Shown here: positions 53,347 to 64,000 of the stretch, piece after piece
Numbering within the stretch: position 1 is the stretch's first letter
How the letters are laid out: each line of letters starts with the position of its first letter
DNA from: Selenomonadaceae bacterium
GTDB lineage: Bacteria; Bacillota; Negativicutes; Selenomonadales; Selenomonadaceae
DNA length: 64,000 nucleotides
Reading direction: 5' to 3'
NCBI GenBank assembly: GCA_017475745.1
Contig: JAFVEZ010000031.1
Coordinates: forward strand, 58,837-122,836
Notes under the pieces: generated by a model
Told to the model about the DNA's origin: nothing
The model's database searches: none
Seen by the model: only the letters and a program-made list of their open reading frames with translations
Translations under genes and position numbers: made by a program

Positions 53347-54515
53347 TGCTTATTACCCAATAGTTCAGCGACGGACGCCACATCTTTGTCACCGCGCCCG
53401 CTGAGACACACAACCACGAAGTCGCGCTCTGTAGTCTGTGGCATAAGTTTGTCAAGATAAGCTATAGCGTGAGCACTCTCAAGAGCAGGTATTATGCCTT
53501 CCAGCTTTGCTAGACGTTTGAAGCCTTCAAGTGCTTCCTCATCAGTGACAGAATCATAGAAGGCGATTTTCTCGTCCTTAAAGAAGGAATGTTCGGGACC
53601 GACACCAGGATAGTCAAGACCGGCACTGACAGAGTAGGCTTCAACCACTTGTCCTTCCTGAGTCTGTAAGAGATAGCTGTAAGCACCGTGAAGAATACCA
53701 GGACGCCCTCGGCCGCTCAGAGTTTTGGCATTTTCGGAGTTGGATTTACCGCCCGCTTCAACACCAATCATCTTGACGCGTTTGTCTTCAAGGAACTCAT
53801 GGAAGAAGCCGATTGAATTTGAGCCGCCGCCAACGCAGGCAACAAGATGAGAAGGCAGTCTACCGTAGTCTTTAATACATTGAGCGCGCAGCTCTCGGCT
53901 TATGCAGCTCTGAAAGTCGCGCACCATGGTCGGATAAGGGTGAGGACCAACGCAGGAGCCAATAAGGTAGTAAGTGTCGGTGATGTTGGTTGCCCAGTAA
54001 CGGATAGCCTCACTAGTTGCATCTTTGAGAGTACCTGTGCCACTGTCAACTGGCTGGACTTTAGCGCCTAAAAGTTCCATTCTGAAGACATTAAGACGCT
54101 GGCGGCGTATATCCTCAGTACCCATGAAGACTATACAATCCATGCCGAAGAGAGCTGCCACGGTTGCTGTAGCAACACCGTGCTGACCGGCGCCTGTTTC
54201 CGCGACGAGACGAGTCTTGCCCATACGTCTGGCGAGAAGAGCCTGTCCGATTGCATTGTTGATCTTGTGAGCACCGGTGTGAAGGAGATCTTCACGTTTT
54301 AATAAGATTCGCCCTTTACCGTAGTATTCAGTAAGTTTGGTGGCGTCATAGAGGAGGGTCGGACGCCCGGCATAGTTCTTGAGGTAGAATTTAAACTCAT
54401 TTTGAAACTCGCGATCTTCGCGCAATTCTTCGTAAGCAGTTTCAGTCTCTTTTAAGGCAGGCATGACGATTTCAGGAACGAATTGACCGCCATATTTGCC
54501 GAAACGAGCTTCCAT
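53343..54515 (-). CDS. trpB: Tryptophan synthase beta subunit
   Basis: TrpB is the PLP enzyme joining indole and serine to make tryptophan. The 390-residue protein shows [30 protein letters not shown] with the PLP Lys, [28 protein letters not shown] [14 protein letters not shown] and the phosphate site GGGSNSIG. It is the standard TrpB1 type. GGAG precedes the ATG. No trpE, D, C or F is nearby, so upstream pathway genes lie elsewhere or are absent. Confidence 0.97.
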   Translation of the reverse strand: MEARFGKYGGQFVPEIVMPALKETETAYEELREDREFQNEFKFYLKNYAGRPTLLYDATKLTEYYGKGRILLKREDLLHTGAHKINNAIGQALLARRMGKTRLVAETGAGQHGVATATVAALFGMDCIVFMGTEDIRRQRLNVFRMELLGAKVQPVDSGTGTLKDATSEAIRYWATNITDTYYLIGSCVGPHPYPTMVRDFQSCISRELRAQCIKDYGRLPSHLVACVGGGSNSIGFFHEFLEDKRVKMIGVEAGGKSNSENAKTLSGRGRPGILHGAYSYLLQTQEGQVVEAYSVSAGLDYPGVGPEHSFFKDEKIAFYDSVTDEEALEGFKRLAKLEGIIPALESAHAIAYLDKLMPQTTERDFVVVCLSGRGDKDVASVAELLGNKQ

Positions 54516-54554
54516 ATATACATCTCCTATCTTGATATCTGATAGTTGCTATTC

Positions 54555-54590
54555 ATTTAGATTAACTGCCGCGGTAGTGATTTAGATTAA
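54555..54590. repeat. Direct repeat flanking a GC-rich palindrome between murF and trpB
   Basis: ATTTAGATTAA occurs at 54555-54565 and again at 54580-54590, around CTGCCGCGGTAG (54566-54577), which is nearly self-complementary. The second copy includes the murF stop codon. The spacing suggests a regulator site or a target-site duplication with a tiny insertion. Confidence 0.45.
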
Positions 54591-55895
54591 TTCAAGCACT
54601 TTTTCAAGTTTCATACCGCGCGATGCCTTGAACAATACAGTGTCACCAGTTTTGATAATACCTTTTAATGCTTCGGCAGCGTCTTCGTGAGTCTCGAAGC
54701 TCAGAACCCTCTCGGCATCAAGACCAGCATCTTCAGCACCAGCCGCAATGAACTTAGCAAGAGTACCCAAAGTGATCAAGAAGTCAAATCCTACTTTAGC
54801 AGTCTCACGCCCAACTTCTCGATGAGCACTTTCCGAAATATCACCAAGTTCCAGCATATCACCAAGAACAGCAATCTTGCGACCTTTTGCCAAATCGGCA
54901 GTAGTCTTAAGTGAAGCTCTCATTGAAGCAGGTGCGGCATTGTAGGCGTCATTAATGATAGTCAAGCCGTCTTTCTCGATGACTTGAAATCTCATTGCAG
55001 TAGTCTCAAGCTCTTCAAAACCTGCCTGAATATCCTCACAGCTCAATCCAGACTCAAGAGCGGCACAGATAGCAGCTAAGGCGTTGAGGACATTGTGCCT
55101 ACCAAGAAGGCTTATCTTGAAGGTATAATCAGCGATGCCACGGACCTTAAAGGTAGTTGTTATCGAATCGGTCTCAATGTCAAAGGCCTGTAAATCTGCT
55201 TCATGGTCAATGCCGAAAGTCAACACCTTGACACCTTCAGCCGCTTTGTCTTTCATTGCAAGGACGTTAGGGTCATCAGCATTGAGGATAACGAGACCAC
55301 CGCGCTTGATTGAAGTAACCATCTCCGACTTAGCAAGAGCAATATTCTCAATAGAGCCAAGAAGCTCTATATGAGTTTCAGTGACATTGATGACAATTCC
55401 AATAGTCGGCTTGACTACCTCAGCAAGTGCATCAATCTGGTGAAGTCCACGCATACCGACTTCAACAACTGCCGCTTTGTGAGACTCATTGAGACCCAAG
55501 AGTGTCAATGGTACGCCTATCTCATTGTTATAGTTTTTTGAGGTCTTCTGGATGTCGCCAAGACGACTAAGTGCAGCGGCAGTGAGATCCTTGGTGGTGG
55601 TCTTGCCATTGGAGCCGGTGATTGCAACGATAGGTATATTAAAATTGTCACGCCAGGCACGAGCGAATGATTGATAGGCGGCAAGAGTATCGGACACCTT
55701 GAGAACTAATCCATTCTCAGGTAGTTTTTCCTTTGGGCAATCAGTACTAACAATTACACCGGCAGCGCCCTTATTGACAGCTTCAACAGCAAAGTCTTCA
55801 CCATTGAAAATCTCACCCTTCAGAGCAATGAAGAGCGATCCTTCTGTAATTTTGCGACTGTCAGTTACTATATCATTAAAATTAAATTTAGGCAT
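54582..55895 (-). CDS. murF: UDP-MurNAc-tripeptide--D-Ala-D-Ala ligase
   Basis: MurF adds D-Ala-D-Ala to complete the muramyl pentapeptide. The 437-residue cytoplasmic ligase has the N-terminal DSRKITEGSLFIALKGE segment, the P-loop AITGSNGKTTTKDL, VVEVGMRGLHQI and the C-terminal domain with INDAYNAAPASMRASL and AVLGDMLELG. ATG 55895 has GGAGG 5-6 bases upstream; the TTG at 55907 is not needed. It follows murE on the same strand after 135 bases. Confidence 0.96.
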   Translation of the reverse strand: MPKFNFNDIVTDSRKITEGSLFIALKGEIFNGEDFAVEAVNKGAAGVIVSTDCPKEKLPENGLVLKVSDTLAAYQSFARAWRDNFNIPIVAITGSNGKTTTKDLTAAALSRLGDIQKTSKNYNNEIGVPLTLLGLNESHKAAVVEVGMRGLHQIDALAEVVKPTIGIVINVTETHIELLGSIENIALAKSEMVTSIKRGGLVILNADDPNVLAMKDKAAEGVKVLTFGIDHEADLQAFDIETDSITTTFKVRGIADYTFKISLLGRHNVLNALAAICAALESGLSCEDIQAGFEELETTAMRFQVIEKDGLTIINDAYNAAPASMRASLKTTADLAKGRKIAVLGDMLELGDISESAHREVGRETAKVGFDFLITLGTLAKFIAAGAEDAGLDAERVLSFETHEDAAEALKGIIKTGDTVLFKASRGMKLEKVLELI

Positions 55896-56030
55896 TGTTA
55901 CCTCCAAGATTTATAATCTGCGGTTCAAGTTTAAAGTCATTTATCATATGTTATACAATAGACTTCTCTGGTATATCGTAATAATAATTAAGCACTTAGA
56001 TTTAAAAATCCTTCATCATTTTTGATAATC

Positions 56031-57524
56031 TCATCTATAACCGGCAATAGCTTCGTGGGCAACTTCACGATCATCAAAGTGGATTGTACGATCTTTGAGA
56101 ATTTGATAATCTTCGTGGCCTTTTCCAAGAATTAAAACGATATCACCTTGTTGTGCAATCTTGATTGCATGAATAATAGCATCATGACGATCTGCAATAC
56201 ATTCATAGGGCTTATTGCCGATTCTTTCTTTGATACCGACTTCAATTTCCTTGAGGATTTCAAGTGGGTCCTCAGTGCGCGGGTTGTCAGAAGTAGCAAT
56301 CACAATATCAGAGAGTTCAGCAGCTAGTCTACCCATTATTGGACGCTTTGTCTTGTCTCTATCACCACCGCAGCCAAAGACTGTGATGACACGACCCTCA
56401 GCAATCTCTCTTGCGGTCTTGATTACATTCTCAACGCCGTCCGGTGTGTGGGCATAATCAACAATAACTGAAAAAGGTACAGCAGCGTATATCCTCTCGA
56501 ATCGCCCAGGAACACTTTTGAAGTGCTCAAGTGTACGACAAATCAAGGTAGGATCAATGTGTTCAGCCAAGGCAGCTCCAATCGCAGCAAGCACATTGTA
56601 GACATTGAAGATTCCAGTTACATGCAAATTCAGTGGCATAATATCAGTTTCAGTCTGAAGATTGAACTTTGTGCCGTCAGACTTAACTTGGACATCACAA
56701 GCTTTGAGAGAAGCATCATTGTCAACTCCGTAAGTCAGTTGTCTGCATAAAGCATGCTTGAGAATATTAGCCGCTGCAGGATCATCGACGTTGATAACTG
56801 CCGTTTTATTTGATTTTTGACCTTTGCGACTCACAATATCAAAGAGTTTGCACTTGGCATTTAGATAGTTTTCCATGGTTCCGTGGAAGTCCAGATGATC
56901 TTGAGTGAGATTAGTGAATATCGCCGTATCAAATTCTATGCCCGCTACGCGATTCTCAGCAAGAGCATGAGACGAAACTTCCATAACTATGTAATCAATA
57001 TGCTTACTGTGCATTTGCAATAATATATGTTGCAGGTCTATGACGTTTGGTGTTGTGTTGTGGATAGGATAAATCTCATTGTCTATCATGATTTGAATTG
57101 TGCCAATCAATCCTACGTGATAGCCTGCATTGATTAAGATTGAACGAATCATATAGGTAGTTGTAGTTTTGCCGTTGGTACCGGTAATACCGATAACGCG
57201 CATCTTTTGAGCTGGGTAATCATAGAAGTAAGGTACAATCACCGCCAAATCTTTGAGCATATCGGATACAACCAATACTGAGATATTGTCTGGTAAGTTG
57301 AGATTTTCAACATCAGAGCGAGTGGTCAAAATGGCAACAGCACCTTGATCTATAGCTTGAGGAATGAAATCATGACCGTCAAAATGAGCGCCGGAGAAAC
57401 AGACAAACAGAGAACCGGCACAAATTTTGCGTGAATCGTGCTCAATAGAAGTAATCTTAACGTGAGGATTGCCTACAATTTTAGAATTATTAATTAAGAG
57501 AGCAAGCTCTTCGAGAGTTTTCAT
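56031..57524 (-). CDS. murE: UDP-MurNAc-L-Ala-D-Glu:meso-diaminopimelate ligase
   Basis: MurE adds the third residue of the stem peptide. The 497-residue protein has DSRKICAGSLFVC, the P-loop GITGTNGKTTTTYM, MEVSSHAL and TNLTQDHLDFHG. The residue-selecting loop TSDNPRTEDP carries the DNPR motif that marks meso-diaminopimelate rather than L-lysine. That agrees with a diderm Firmicute wall. Own promoter upstream. Confidence 0.97.
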   Translation of the reverse strand: MKTLEELALLINNSKIVGNPHVKITSIEHDSRKICAGSLFVCFSGAHFDGHDFIPQAIDQGAVAILTTRSDVENLNLPDNISVLVVSDMLKDLAVIVPYFYDYPAQKMRVIGITGTNGKTTTTYMIRSILINAGYHVGLIGTIQIMIDNEIYPIHNTTPNVIDLQHILLQMHSKHIDYIVMEVSSHALAENRVAGIEFDTAIFTNLTQDHLDFHGTMENYLNAKCKLFDIVSRKGQKSNKTAVINVDDPAAANILKHALCRQLTYGVDNDASLKACDVQVKSDGTKFNLQTETDIMPLNLHVTGIFNVYNVLAAIGAALAEHIDPTLICRTLEHFKSVPGRFERIYAAVPFSVIVDYAHTPDGVENVIKTAREIAEGRVITVFGCGGDRDKTKRPIMGRLAAELSDIVIATSDNPRTEDPLEILKEIEVGIKERIGNKPYECIADRHDAIIHAIKIAQQGDIVLILGKGHEDYQILKDRTIHFDDREVAHEAIAGYR

Positions 57525-57559
57525 AAAAAAACGACCTCCAAAATAAGGATTTGTTTTGA

Positions 57560-57589
57560 ATTATATCACGTCACCTGCTCAAAGGTCAA
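57560..57589 (-). promoter_or_regulatory. Promoter of murE
   Basis: On the minus strand TTGACC (57589-57584) and TATAAT (57565-57560) are spaced 18 bp, about 35 bases upstream of murE. Confidence 0.6.
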
Positions 57590-57665
57590 GGATTTTGCAT
57601 TGTACAAACACAAGAATACATTAAACTCATTGATAATTTGTCAATTATATATTGAAATTTTCACT

Positions 57666-57692
57666 TAATAAAATTTTAAGAAATGACGATAA
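57666..57692 (+). promoter_or_regulatory. Candidate flagellar sigma-28 promoter of fliK-flgD
   Basis: TAAT (57666-57669), a 15-base spacer and GACGATAA (57685-57692) match the sigma-28 consensus TAAA-N15-GCCGATAA at 10 of 12 positions with exact spacing. Transcription would start near 57699, before the chosen fliK start. Confidence 0.5.
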
Positions 57693-57721
57693 AATTATTG
57701 AAGAAAGTGAGGCGAATTTTT

Positions 57722-59860
57722 TTGGCAACAACAGCAACAACAAATTTGATGTCACTAAACGCACAGCCGCTTAAATCAGCGTCATCGTCATTGCGTCAAG
57801 CAAGCACTCAGAAGCAACTTCAATATAGAAACAACTATTCCGATCAAAGTTTTGATAAAGTGTTTGACAGATATAATGATACTCCATACTCAACGAATGA
57901 TGACGTTAAGGATATGTCTTATGACAAAGTTCAAGAGACAAAAGACCCTGTGGTGGCAGCAGTATCGACATCAGCTCAAGGAAAGAGCAAAAAAACGCAG
58001 GATGCGCCTCAAAAAGACTCTCAGCCCGTTGAGGAAGTGACTGAGATAGAAGAAGTTGAAGATCCATCAGATCCGAAAAAAGCCGTCGTTGTAAATATGT
58101 TTGCTCAGTTGAGTGTTGAGGACCCAAATCTCAATCTCGCGGATTTAAATATCTCGGAAGATGTCGGTGATGATAGTCCTAATTTAATGACTATACTGCC
58201 GCAATCTCAAGAGTCCAATGACAAAGGTCAGGATATGCTCAATTTGCTGGCAGGCAGAACTTGGAAGATCAATTCTCAAAACCAGTCTGTAAATCAAGTG
58301 GAAAGTCAGGTTGCTTCAACCTTTGCAGATGATTTATCTATGCAGCTTGGCAATCAGCAACAGTCACAAACTCAAAATAATTTATTAGTTGGAAATAATC
58401 CTTTGATGTTGCAAGAATTGACTGTTCAACGAAACTTCCTAGAAATTAATCCGCAAATGTCACTGAATAATGTAGATATTAACTCAAGCGGAATGACAGA
58501 AGAGGTCGGTAATTTAACAAATCTCATTAATTCAAATGAGATACAAACCGAAAATTTAAATCCAATAATATCTAGTGAAAATTCTATTCTAAATGAGACT
58601 GCAAATACACAGTCTGAAGTACCTGTTCCTATTGTCTCTCAAACTGAACAACAGAATATATCATCGGCAGTTGAGTTGAATATTGGTGATGAGGCACAAC
58701 AACAATTAACACAGGAACAGTTGACGGTGCAAAATAATGGTGACAATGAACAGCCGCTTGTTTCAGTGCAGCAAGGACAAGTAAACACCAATGCACAACC
58801 GCTGCAGCAGCAACAAACTCAATCTTCACTACAAACAAGCAGTCAAGTGAGTACAAATGAGACAAATCCTTCACAGCAATCTGATTTATCAGTGAATGGA
58901 CAAGCCCAATTTGTAAGCGATTCTCAAGTACAGGCACCTGCTCAAGAACAGTCACCAGTTCACCAAGCGCGTCCTCAGAATGTCACTTATCAAGCGCAGC
59001 AAGCTCAACCTGCAGCACAAGCGGAGAATGTCGAAGTACCACAAGTACAGGCAGCTATTGCAGAGAATCAGCCCAATGTTATAAATCGCCAGCAGACAAT
59101 TCAATCTAACTTTGTTGATTTAGCCAATGTAAAAGGTGAACTTGACCAGTCACAGACAGTAAATCCTTCACAACAAACTCTTCAACAGCAATCGCAAAAT
59201 CAGCAACAACAGAACTTCCAGTCACAAATGCAACAATCCGCAACGACTGAAGTAGAGACAGAGGGTTCTTCAAATACTTCTCAGCAGGCACCAACTGAAA
59301 ACTTTGCAACACATCTAGGTGCAGCAGTCAACAATACAAACAATGATCCGATTAATGTATCCAATGAGCCGCTTGAGCAGACAGAGCAAACTGCTCGCCA
59401 AGAAAATATCACTACTCAGATCGTTGAACATGCTAAAATGATAAGAAATGCCGAAAACACCGAAATGGTGATTCAGTTGAAGCCGGAACACTTGGGTGAG
59501 CTTACTCTTAGAGTCTCAGCAACCACTAACGGTTCAGTGAATGTGACATTCCACAGTGAAAACGCTCAAGTCCGTGCAATGCTCGAAAATACCCTTGTAC
59601 AACTCAAGCAAGAACTTTCTAACCAAGGTCTTAAAGTTGAAAATGTCCAGGTATCCGCTCATCTTTCTGACGGCGGTATGATGAATGGTAGAGGGCAGCA
59701 AGCTTGGGAACAAAATCAGCGTAGCAACAACAGTGCAAGGATAGGGAGAATTGGCAGGACTGAAGGTGGAAGTTTAACTGCAGCAGAAGAAGCAGAACTC
59801 ATTTCAACGGCAGTGCCTGAAAATATTGTTACGGCCGATAGTGTCGATTACAGAGTCTAA
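57722..59860 (+). CDS. fliK: Flagellar hook-length control protein FliK
   Basis: FliK is the secreted ruler that sets hook length and switches export to filament subunits. About 712 residues: a long Gln/Asn/Ser-rich, low-complexity N-terminal part and a compact C-terminal domain (about 580-665). The latter has TEMVIQLKPEHLGELTLRV, then NVTFHSENAQVRAMLENTLVQLKQELSNQGL, the FliK_C signature. Start TTG 57722 is preferred over ATG 57683: GAGG lies ten bases before it and it sits after the predicted sigma-28 start. flgD follows after 27 bases. The switch domain is intact. Confidence 0.86.
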   Translation: MATTATTNLMSLNAQPLKSASSSLRQASTQKQLQYRNNYSDQSFDKVFDRYNDTPYSTNDDVKDMSYDKVQETKDPVVAAVSTSAQGKSKKTQDAPQKDSQPVEEVTEIEEVEDPSDPKKAVVVNMFAQLSVEDPNLNLADLNISEDVGDDSPNLMTILPQSQESNDKGQDMLNLLAGRTWKINSQNQSVNQVESQVASTFADDLSMQLGNQQQSQTQNNLLVGNNPLMLQELTVQRNFLEINPQMSLNNVDINSSGMTEEVGNLTNLINSNEIQTENLNPIISSENSILNETANTQSEVPVPIVSQTEQQNISSAVELNIGDEAQQQLTQEQLTVQNNGDNEQPLVSVQQGQVNTNAQPLQQQQTQSSLQTSSQVSTNETNPSQQSDLSVNGQAQFVSDSQVQAPAQEQSPVHQARPQNVTYQAQQAQPAAQAENVEVPQVQAAIAENQPNVINRQQTIQSNFVDLANVKGELDQSQTVNPSQQTLQQQSQNQQQQNFQSQMQQSATTEVETEGSSNTSQQAPTENFATHLGAAVNNTNNDPINVSNEPLEQTEQTARQENITTQIVEHAKMIRNAENTEMVIQLKPEHLGELTLRVSATTNGSVNVTFHSENAQVRAMLENTLVQLKQELSNQGLKVENVQVSAHLSDGGMMNGRGQQAWEQNQRSNNSARIGRIGRTEGGSLTAAEEAELISTAVPENIVTADSVDYRV

Positions 59861-59887
59861 CTATCTCAACGCATAGGAGGAATTGAA

Positions 59888-60703
59888 ATGGCAAATTCAT
59901 TAAATACAATAACCGTTGACGGAATTACTTATAATGCTGAACAGTACGCCAAAGATCACCCAACAACAAAGGTAAATGATGAGCTTGGCAAAGAAGTTTT
60001 CTTACAACTTCTCGTTGCACAAATGAAATATCAAGATCCGCTTGATCCTCAAGATAATAGCGAATATGTTGCGGAACTTGCAAACTTCTCTGCACTTGAG
60101 CAGATGACCAACGTTGCGAGTAATCTTGAAAGCCTTTCAGATATCGTTAGTAATATTGATACTTCTGTTCTTGTCGGACAGCTCAGTTCAATGGTCGGCA
60201 AGGGCGTCAACTGGACAACTACATCTACTACACAGGCTGCCGATGGCACAATAACATCAAGCAGCAATACTTTCTCTGGAATTATCCAAGGTGTTAGTTT
60301 GTCTAGTGGTACTCCTACAGTCATTGCAGTTGCTAACGGTGTGACGTATAGAGTATCTATTTCCGATATTGACAATGTATTTGAAGTTCAAGATGCCGTC
60401 GAGCAGAGTACATCTGATACCACTGTTGCTGGAACTGCAAGTACAAACACTGCTACCACAGACACCACCACCGCTGCTGCGACTGCTAATGCCACTACCA
60501 ATGATATTGCCAGTGCTGCTTCTAGTGCTGTTGCTAGTGCCCTTGCTAATGCTGCTACCTCTACAGGTGCAAGTACTGATACTGATACTGGTGCTGCTAG
60601 TGCTACTGTCGCTGTCAATGCTAGTGCCGGTAGTGGTAATTTGACAACAGAGAATATTTCCAATATAACAAGCGAAACATTAACTGTCCCAGCAACAGTT
60701 TAA
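59888..60703 (+). CDS. flgD: Flagellar hook-capping protein FlgD
   Basis: FlgD caps the growing hook and helps polymerise FlgE. The 271 residues have the conserved N-terminus (ELGKEVFLQLLVAQMKYQDPLDPQDN, then FVAQLA-like YVAELANFSALEQM) and a short core to about residue 170. The remaining 100 residues are almost wholly Thr, Ala and Ser with Asn, a low-complexity tail not usual in FlgD. AGGAGG precedes the ATG. flgE and other flagellar genes do not follow; a terminator does. A hook operon may be elsewhere. Confidence 0.9.
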   Translation: MANSLNTITVDGITYNAEQYAKDHPTTKVNDELGKEVFLQLLVAQMKYQDPLDPQDNSEYVAELANFSALEQMTNVASNLESLSDIVSNIDTSVLVGQLSSMVGKGVNWTTTSTTQAADGTITSSSNTFSGIIQGVSLSSGTPTVIAVANGVTYRVSISDIDNVFEVQDAVEQSTSDTTVAGTASTNTATTDTTTAAATANATTNDIASAASSAVASALANAATSTGASTDTDTGAASATVAVNASAGSGNLTTENISNITSETLTVPATV

Positions 60704-60737
60704 TTGATTAAGTAACATAGAGCTAATGAAATATATT

Positions 60738-60761
60738 TAGTCGCGTGAGCGGCTATTTTTT
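60738..60761 (+). terminator. Terminator of fliK-flgD
   Basis: TAGTCGC, loop GTGA, GCGGCTA (one G-T pair), then six T. Confidence 0.75.
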
Positions 60762-60810
60762 ATATAAGTTTTAAACTTTGTTGATAACTTGCTGTGAAGG
60801 GATTGATTAA

Positions 60811-62286
<1,476 letters not shown>

Positions 62287-62363
62287 TTAAAATTGAATAG
62301 TCCGTCAGCAATTTGAAACAGTCCGATTTTTTAAGTAAAATTGCTTGGATTAGGTAATAAAAA

Positions 62364-62399
62364 ACATCGACGTTGACGAAATTCGGCGCCGATGTTTTT
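62364..62399. terminator. Terminator between eno and murI
   Basis: ACATCG and CGATGT flank a 20-base centre that can pair further, with A-rich sequence before and a T-run after, so it can serve both converging genes. Confidence 0.75.
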
Positions 62400-62411
62400 A
62401 GTTTGTTTATA

Positions 62412-63197
62412 TCAAAGAAGAAACATATCATCAAGTCGATTAAGGTAGACATTTATTGTCTCAAGCTCATCAGCAGAAGTTACTCTTCGACCTGAGAAGT
62501 AATACTCAACCTTAGGTTTATGATTTTCGATTGAGTTTGCAGGTGATAAATCAAGCCGTCTCATCAGCTCTTTAAGGGTGCCTTCGTTACCGTCGACGAA
62601 TTGCACATTATCCGGCAGTAGCTTCCTCATTGTGTCTTTGAAGTAGTTGAAGTGAGTGCAGCCCAACACCAATGAAGAGTATTCTTTAAAGTCGTAAGGT
62701 TTTAATTGCTCACGAAGGTAATCAGCAACTTTTTTAGAAGAAAAATCCTGCCGCTCTGCAAAGTCGACAAGCTGAGGAAGAGCAAGCAAATCGACAATAT
62801 CTCTCTTGCCGAGCCTGTCAATGAGCGAATGAATTTTCTCACCGTTGATAGTTATGGGTGTAGCTGTCACGAGGACACGCTTGTCACCGTAAAGATCAAG
62901 AGCACGTTTAATGGCAGGTTCCATTCCAATAATCGGCAGCTCATAGCGTCTCCGCATTTCTTTGACAGCAACACTAGTGGCAGTATTGCAGGCAACAACG
63001 ATTGCCTTGACATTAAGAGTTAGCAGAAACTTAAAAGCATCGTCAACATACTTCATCACCAACTCACGTGGTTTTGTGCCATAAGGTACATTATCTTCGT
63101 CAGCAAAAAAAATGAACTCCTCATCAGGCAAGATTCTCATGGCATGGTGAAGCACACTGAGTCCGCCGATACCGGAGTCAAAGAAAGCAATCTTCAA
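62412..63197 (-). CDS. murI: Glutamate racemase
   Basis: MurI makes D-glutamate for the peptidoglycan stem. The 261-residue protein has IAFFDSGIGGLSVL, DEDNVPYGTKP, the first catalytic Cys in VVACNTATSVAV and the second in LVLGCTHFNYF. Start TTG 63197 has GGAGG 8 bases upstream; the frame extends to 63212. It follows the CMD-family gene by 15 bases. Confidence 0.94.
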   Translation of the reverse strand: MKIAFFDSGIGGLSVLHHAMRILPDEEFIFFADEDNVPYGTKPRELVMKYVDDAFKFLLTLNVKAIVVACNTATSVAVKEMRRRYELPIIGMEPAIKRALDLYGDKRVLVTATPITINGEKIHSLIDRLGKRDIVDLLALPQLVDFAERQDFSSKKVADYLREQLKPYDFKEYSSLVLGCTHFNYFKDTMRKLLPDNVQFVDGNEGTLKELMRRLDLSPANSIENHKPKVEYYFSGRRVTSADELETINVYLNRLDDMFLL

Positions 63198-63212
63198 AAT
63201 CGTTTCCTCCAA

Positions 63213-63983
63213 TTACTTAAATTGAGCAACGTGTCTCTGTTCAGCTTCGTCTATGCAGTGAAGGGCATTGAGACTGCGCGGGTAGCCGATATATGGAAGG
63301 CAGTTGGAGACAACTTTAATGAGGAAGCTCTTGTCATTGCCAATACGAATATTTGCTGCAGCATGAGCAGTAAGTTGAGGTTCGCAACCGCCTTGTGCAG
63401 CAAGAAAGCAGAATGTAATCATCTCTCTCTGATTGTAGTTAAGTCCTTTACGCGTGTAATAGTCACCAAAGCAGTTATCTGTCAGCCATTTATTAATATG
63501 CCGTGTCTCTTCCGGTCCAAAGTTTGAGAAATTTCTCATCTCATCGCCAAAGATTGCAACTTGAGCATCTTCACCGGCTTTGAGACGATCATCTATAGTT
63601 GTCGTTGCTTGAGACTCCAAAGGAAGTTTGATTTCACGTTCTTGGAAAACTTCATTAACGGCCTTGAGGAATGGCAATATTCTACCGATTCCGAGGTAGG
63701 CAGTAGATTGATAGACAATCTCCTTGACCTCAACAGGCGTAACACCCATATTGAGTGCAACAGGCACCATCACACGGAACTCATCAATACCTTGACAACC
63801 GAGGAGTGTCGCCAGGATAGCCATATACCTTGTATGATCGTCTAACTCAACTTCATTGATGACTTCGTCAAATGCAAAGTTGTCAAAACGCTCAACAAAT
63901 TCAGGATCAGTCTCTACCAATGTTGACTTGTCATTTGGGAACATCTTCTCGTGATACTCTTTTGCAAACTTAGTGATCGCCAT
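63213..63983 (-). CDS. Carboxymuconolactone decarboxylase family protein, two domains
   Basis: This 256-residue protein has two CMD/AhpD-like repeats. The first (about 35-120) contains YMAILATLLGCQGIDEFRVMVPVALNMGVTPVEVKEIV. The second (about 165-250) contains REMITFCFLAAQGGCEPQLTAHAAANIRIG. Each repeat keeps a single Cys (GCQ, GGCEPQ), without the CxxC of AhpD peroxidases. Reaction is unknown; a role in thiol or organic-acid metabolism is a guess. ATG 63983 has GGAGG 7 bases upstream. Confidence 0.85.
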   Translation of the reverse strand: MAITKFAKEYHEKMFPNDKSTLVETDPEFVERFDNFAFDEVINEVELDDHTRYMAILATLLGCQGIDEFRVMVPVALNMGVTPVEVKEIVYQSTAYLGIGRILPFLKAVNEVFQEREIKLPLESQATTTIDDRLKAGEDAQVAIFGDEMRNFSNFGPEETRHINKWLTDNCFGDYYTRKGLNYNQREMITFCFLAAQGGCEPQLTAHAAANIRIGNDKSFLIKVVSNCLPYIGYPRSLNALHCIDEAEQRHVAQFK

Positions 63984-64000
63984 ATACATGCCTCCCATTA

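Noticed and set aside
60369..60663. Plus- and minus-strand Leu/Val-rich frames over the flgD tail
   Set aside because: They are alternate readings of the Thr/Ala/Ser repeat codons in flgD.

Overview
The window reads as a chromosomal segment of a diderm Firmicute (Negativicutes, probably Selenomonadales). The gene set mixes Gram-negative envelope functions (heptosyltransferase, LptF/LptG permease, phosphoethanolamine transferase, a MurE with the meso-diaminopimelate signature) with Firmicute-type functions (CdaA/CdaR/GlmM, trigger factor, EF-P). Strong GGAGG ribosome sites are common, and TTG or GTG starts are frequent. It is not a phage or plasmid. No rRNA, tRNA or CRISPR array was seen, and no stretch longer than about 300 bases lacks a gene.

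Layout. 1-3.6 kb: end of a heptosyltransferase gene, a glucose-family PTS EIICBA behind a structured leader, and a CsoR-type repressor. 3.8-8.8 kb: a 1647-residue RTX-repeat protein whose 3' end overlaps the last gene of a cydA-(coiled coil)-cydB-cydD cytochrome bd operon (8.6-12.8 kb). 13-24 kb: gyrA, ilvE, a Uma2 nuclease, then cdaA-cdaR-HD hydrolase-FAD oxidoreductase-glmM and an amino-acid ABC transporter whose ATPase gene has an internal stop. 24-33.4 kb: an RtcB fragment, topB, and an envelope polysaccharide block (acetyltransferase, phosphoethanolamine transferase, GT2, capEFG for UDP-L-FucNAc). 33.5-39 kb: mscS, alanine symporter, a small exported protein, efp and minCDE. 39.1-41 kb: an AT-rich three-gene cassette with a phage MuF-type protein carrying a JAB-like C-terminal domain and two tandem paralogous small genes. 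41-47 kb: mrdA, mreD, a hydrogenase maturation protease, an NhaC antiporter split by an amber codon, a monofunctional transglycosylase and a degenerate cytidine deaminase. 47-64 kb: lptF-like permease, tig, clpP, a CBS-domain membrane protein, trpBA with a BrnT/BrnA-like pair nested inside, murF, murE, fliK-flgD behind a candidate sigma-28 promoter, eno, murI and a CMD-family protein.

Common themes. Much of the window builds the envelope: MurE, MurF, MurI and GlmM supply peptidoglycan precursors, PBP2, MreD and the GT51 enzyme polymerise and shape the wall, MinCDE places the septum, and the LPS and capsule genes decorate the surface. The best candidate for a little-described system is the MuF/JAB-like protein with two tandem putative immunity genes. 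Other accessory insertions are the toxin-antitoxin pair inside trpBA, the RTX gene abutting cydD, and the heptad-repeat protein inside the cyd operon. Several genes look recently damaged (ABC ATPase, NhaC antiporter, rtcB), and the enolase and the deaminase homologue lack expected active-site residues.
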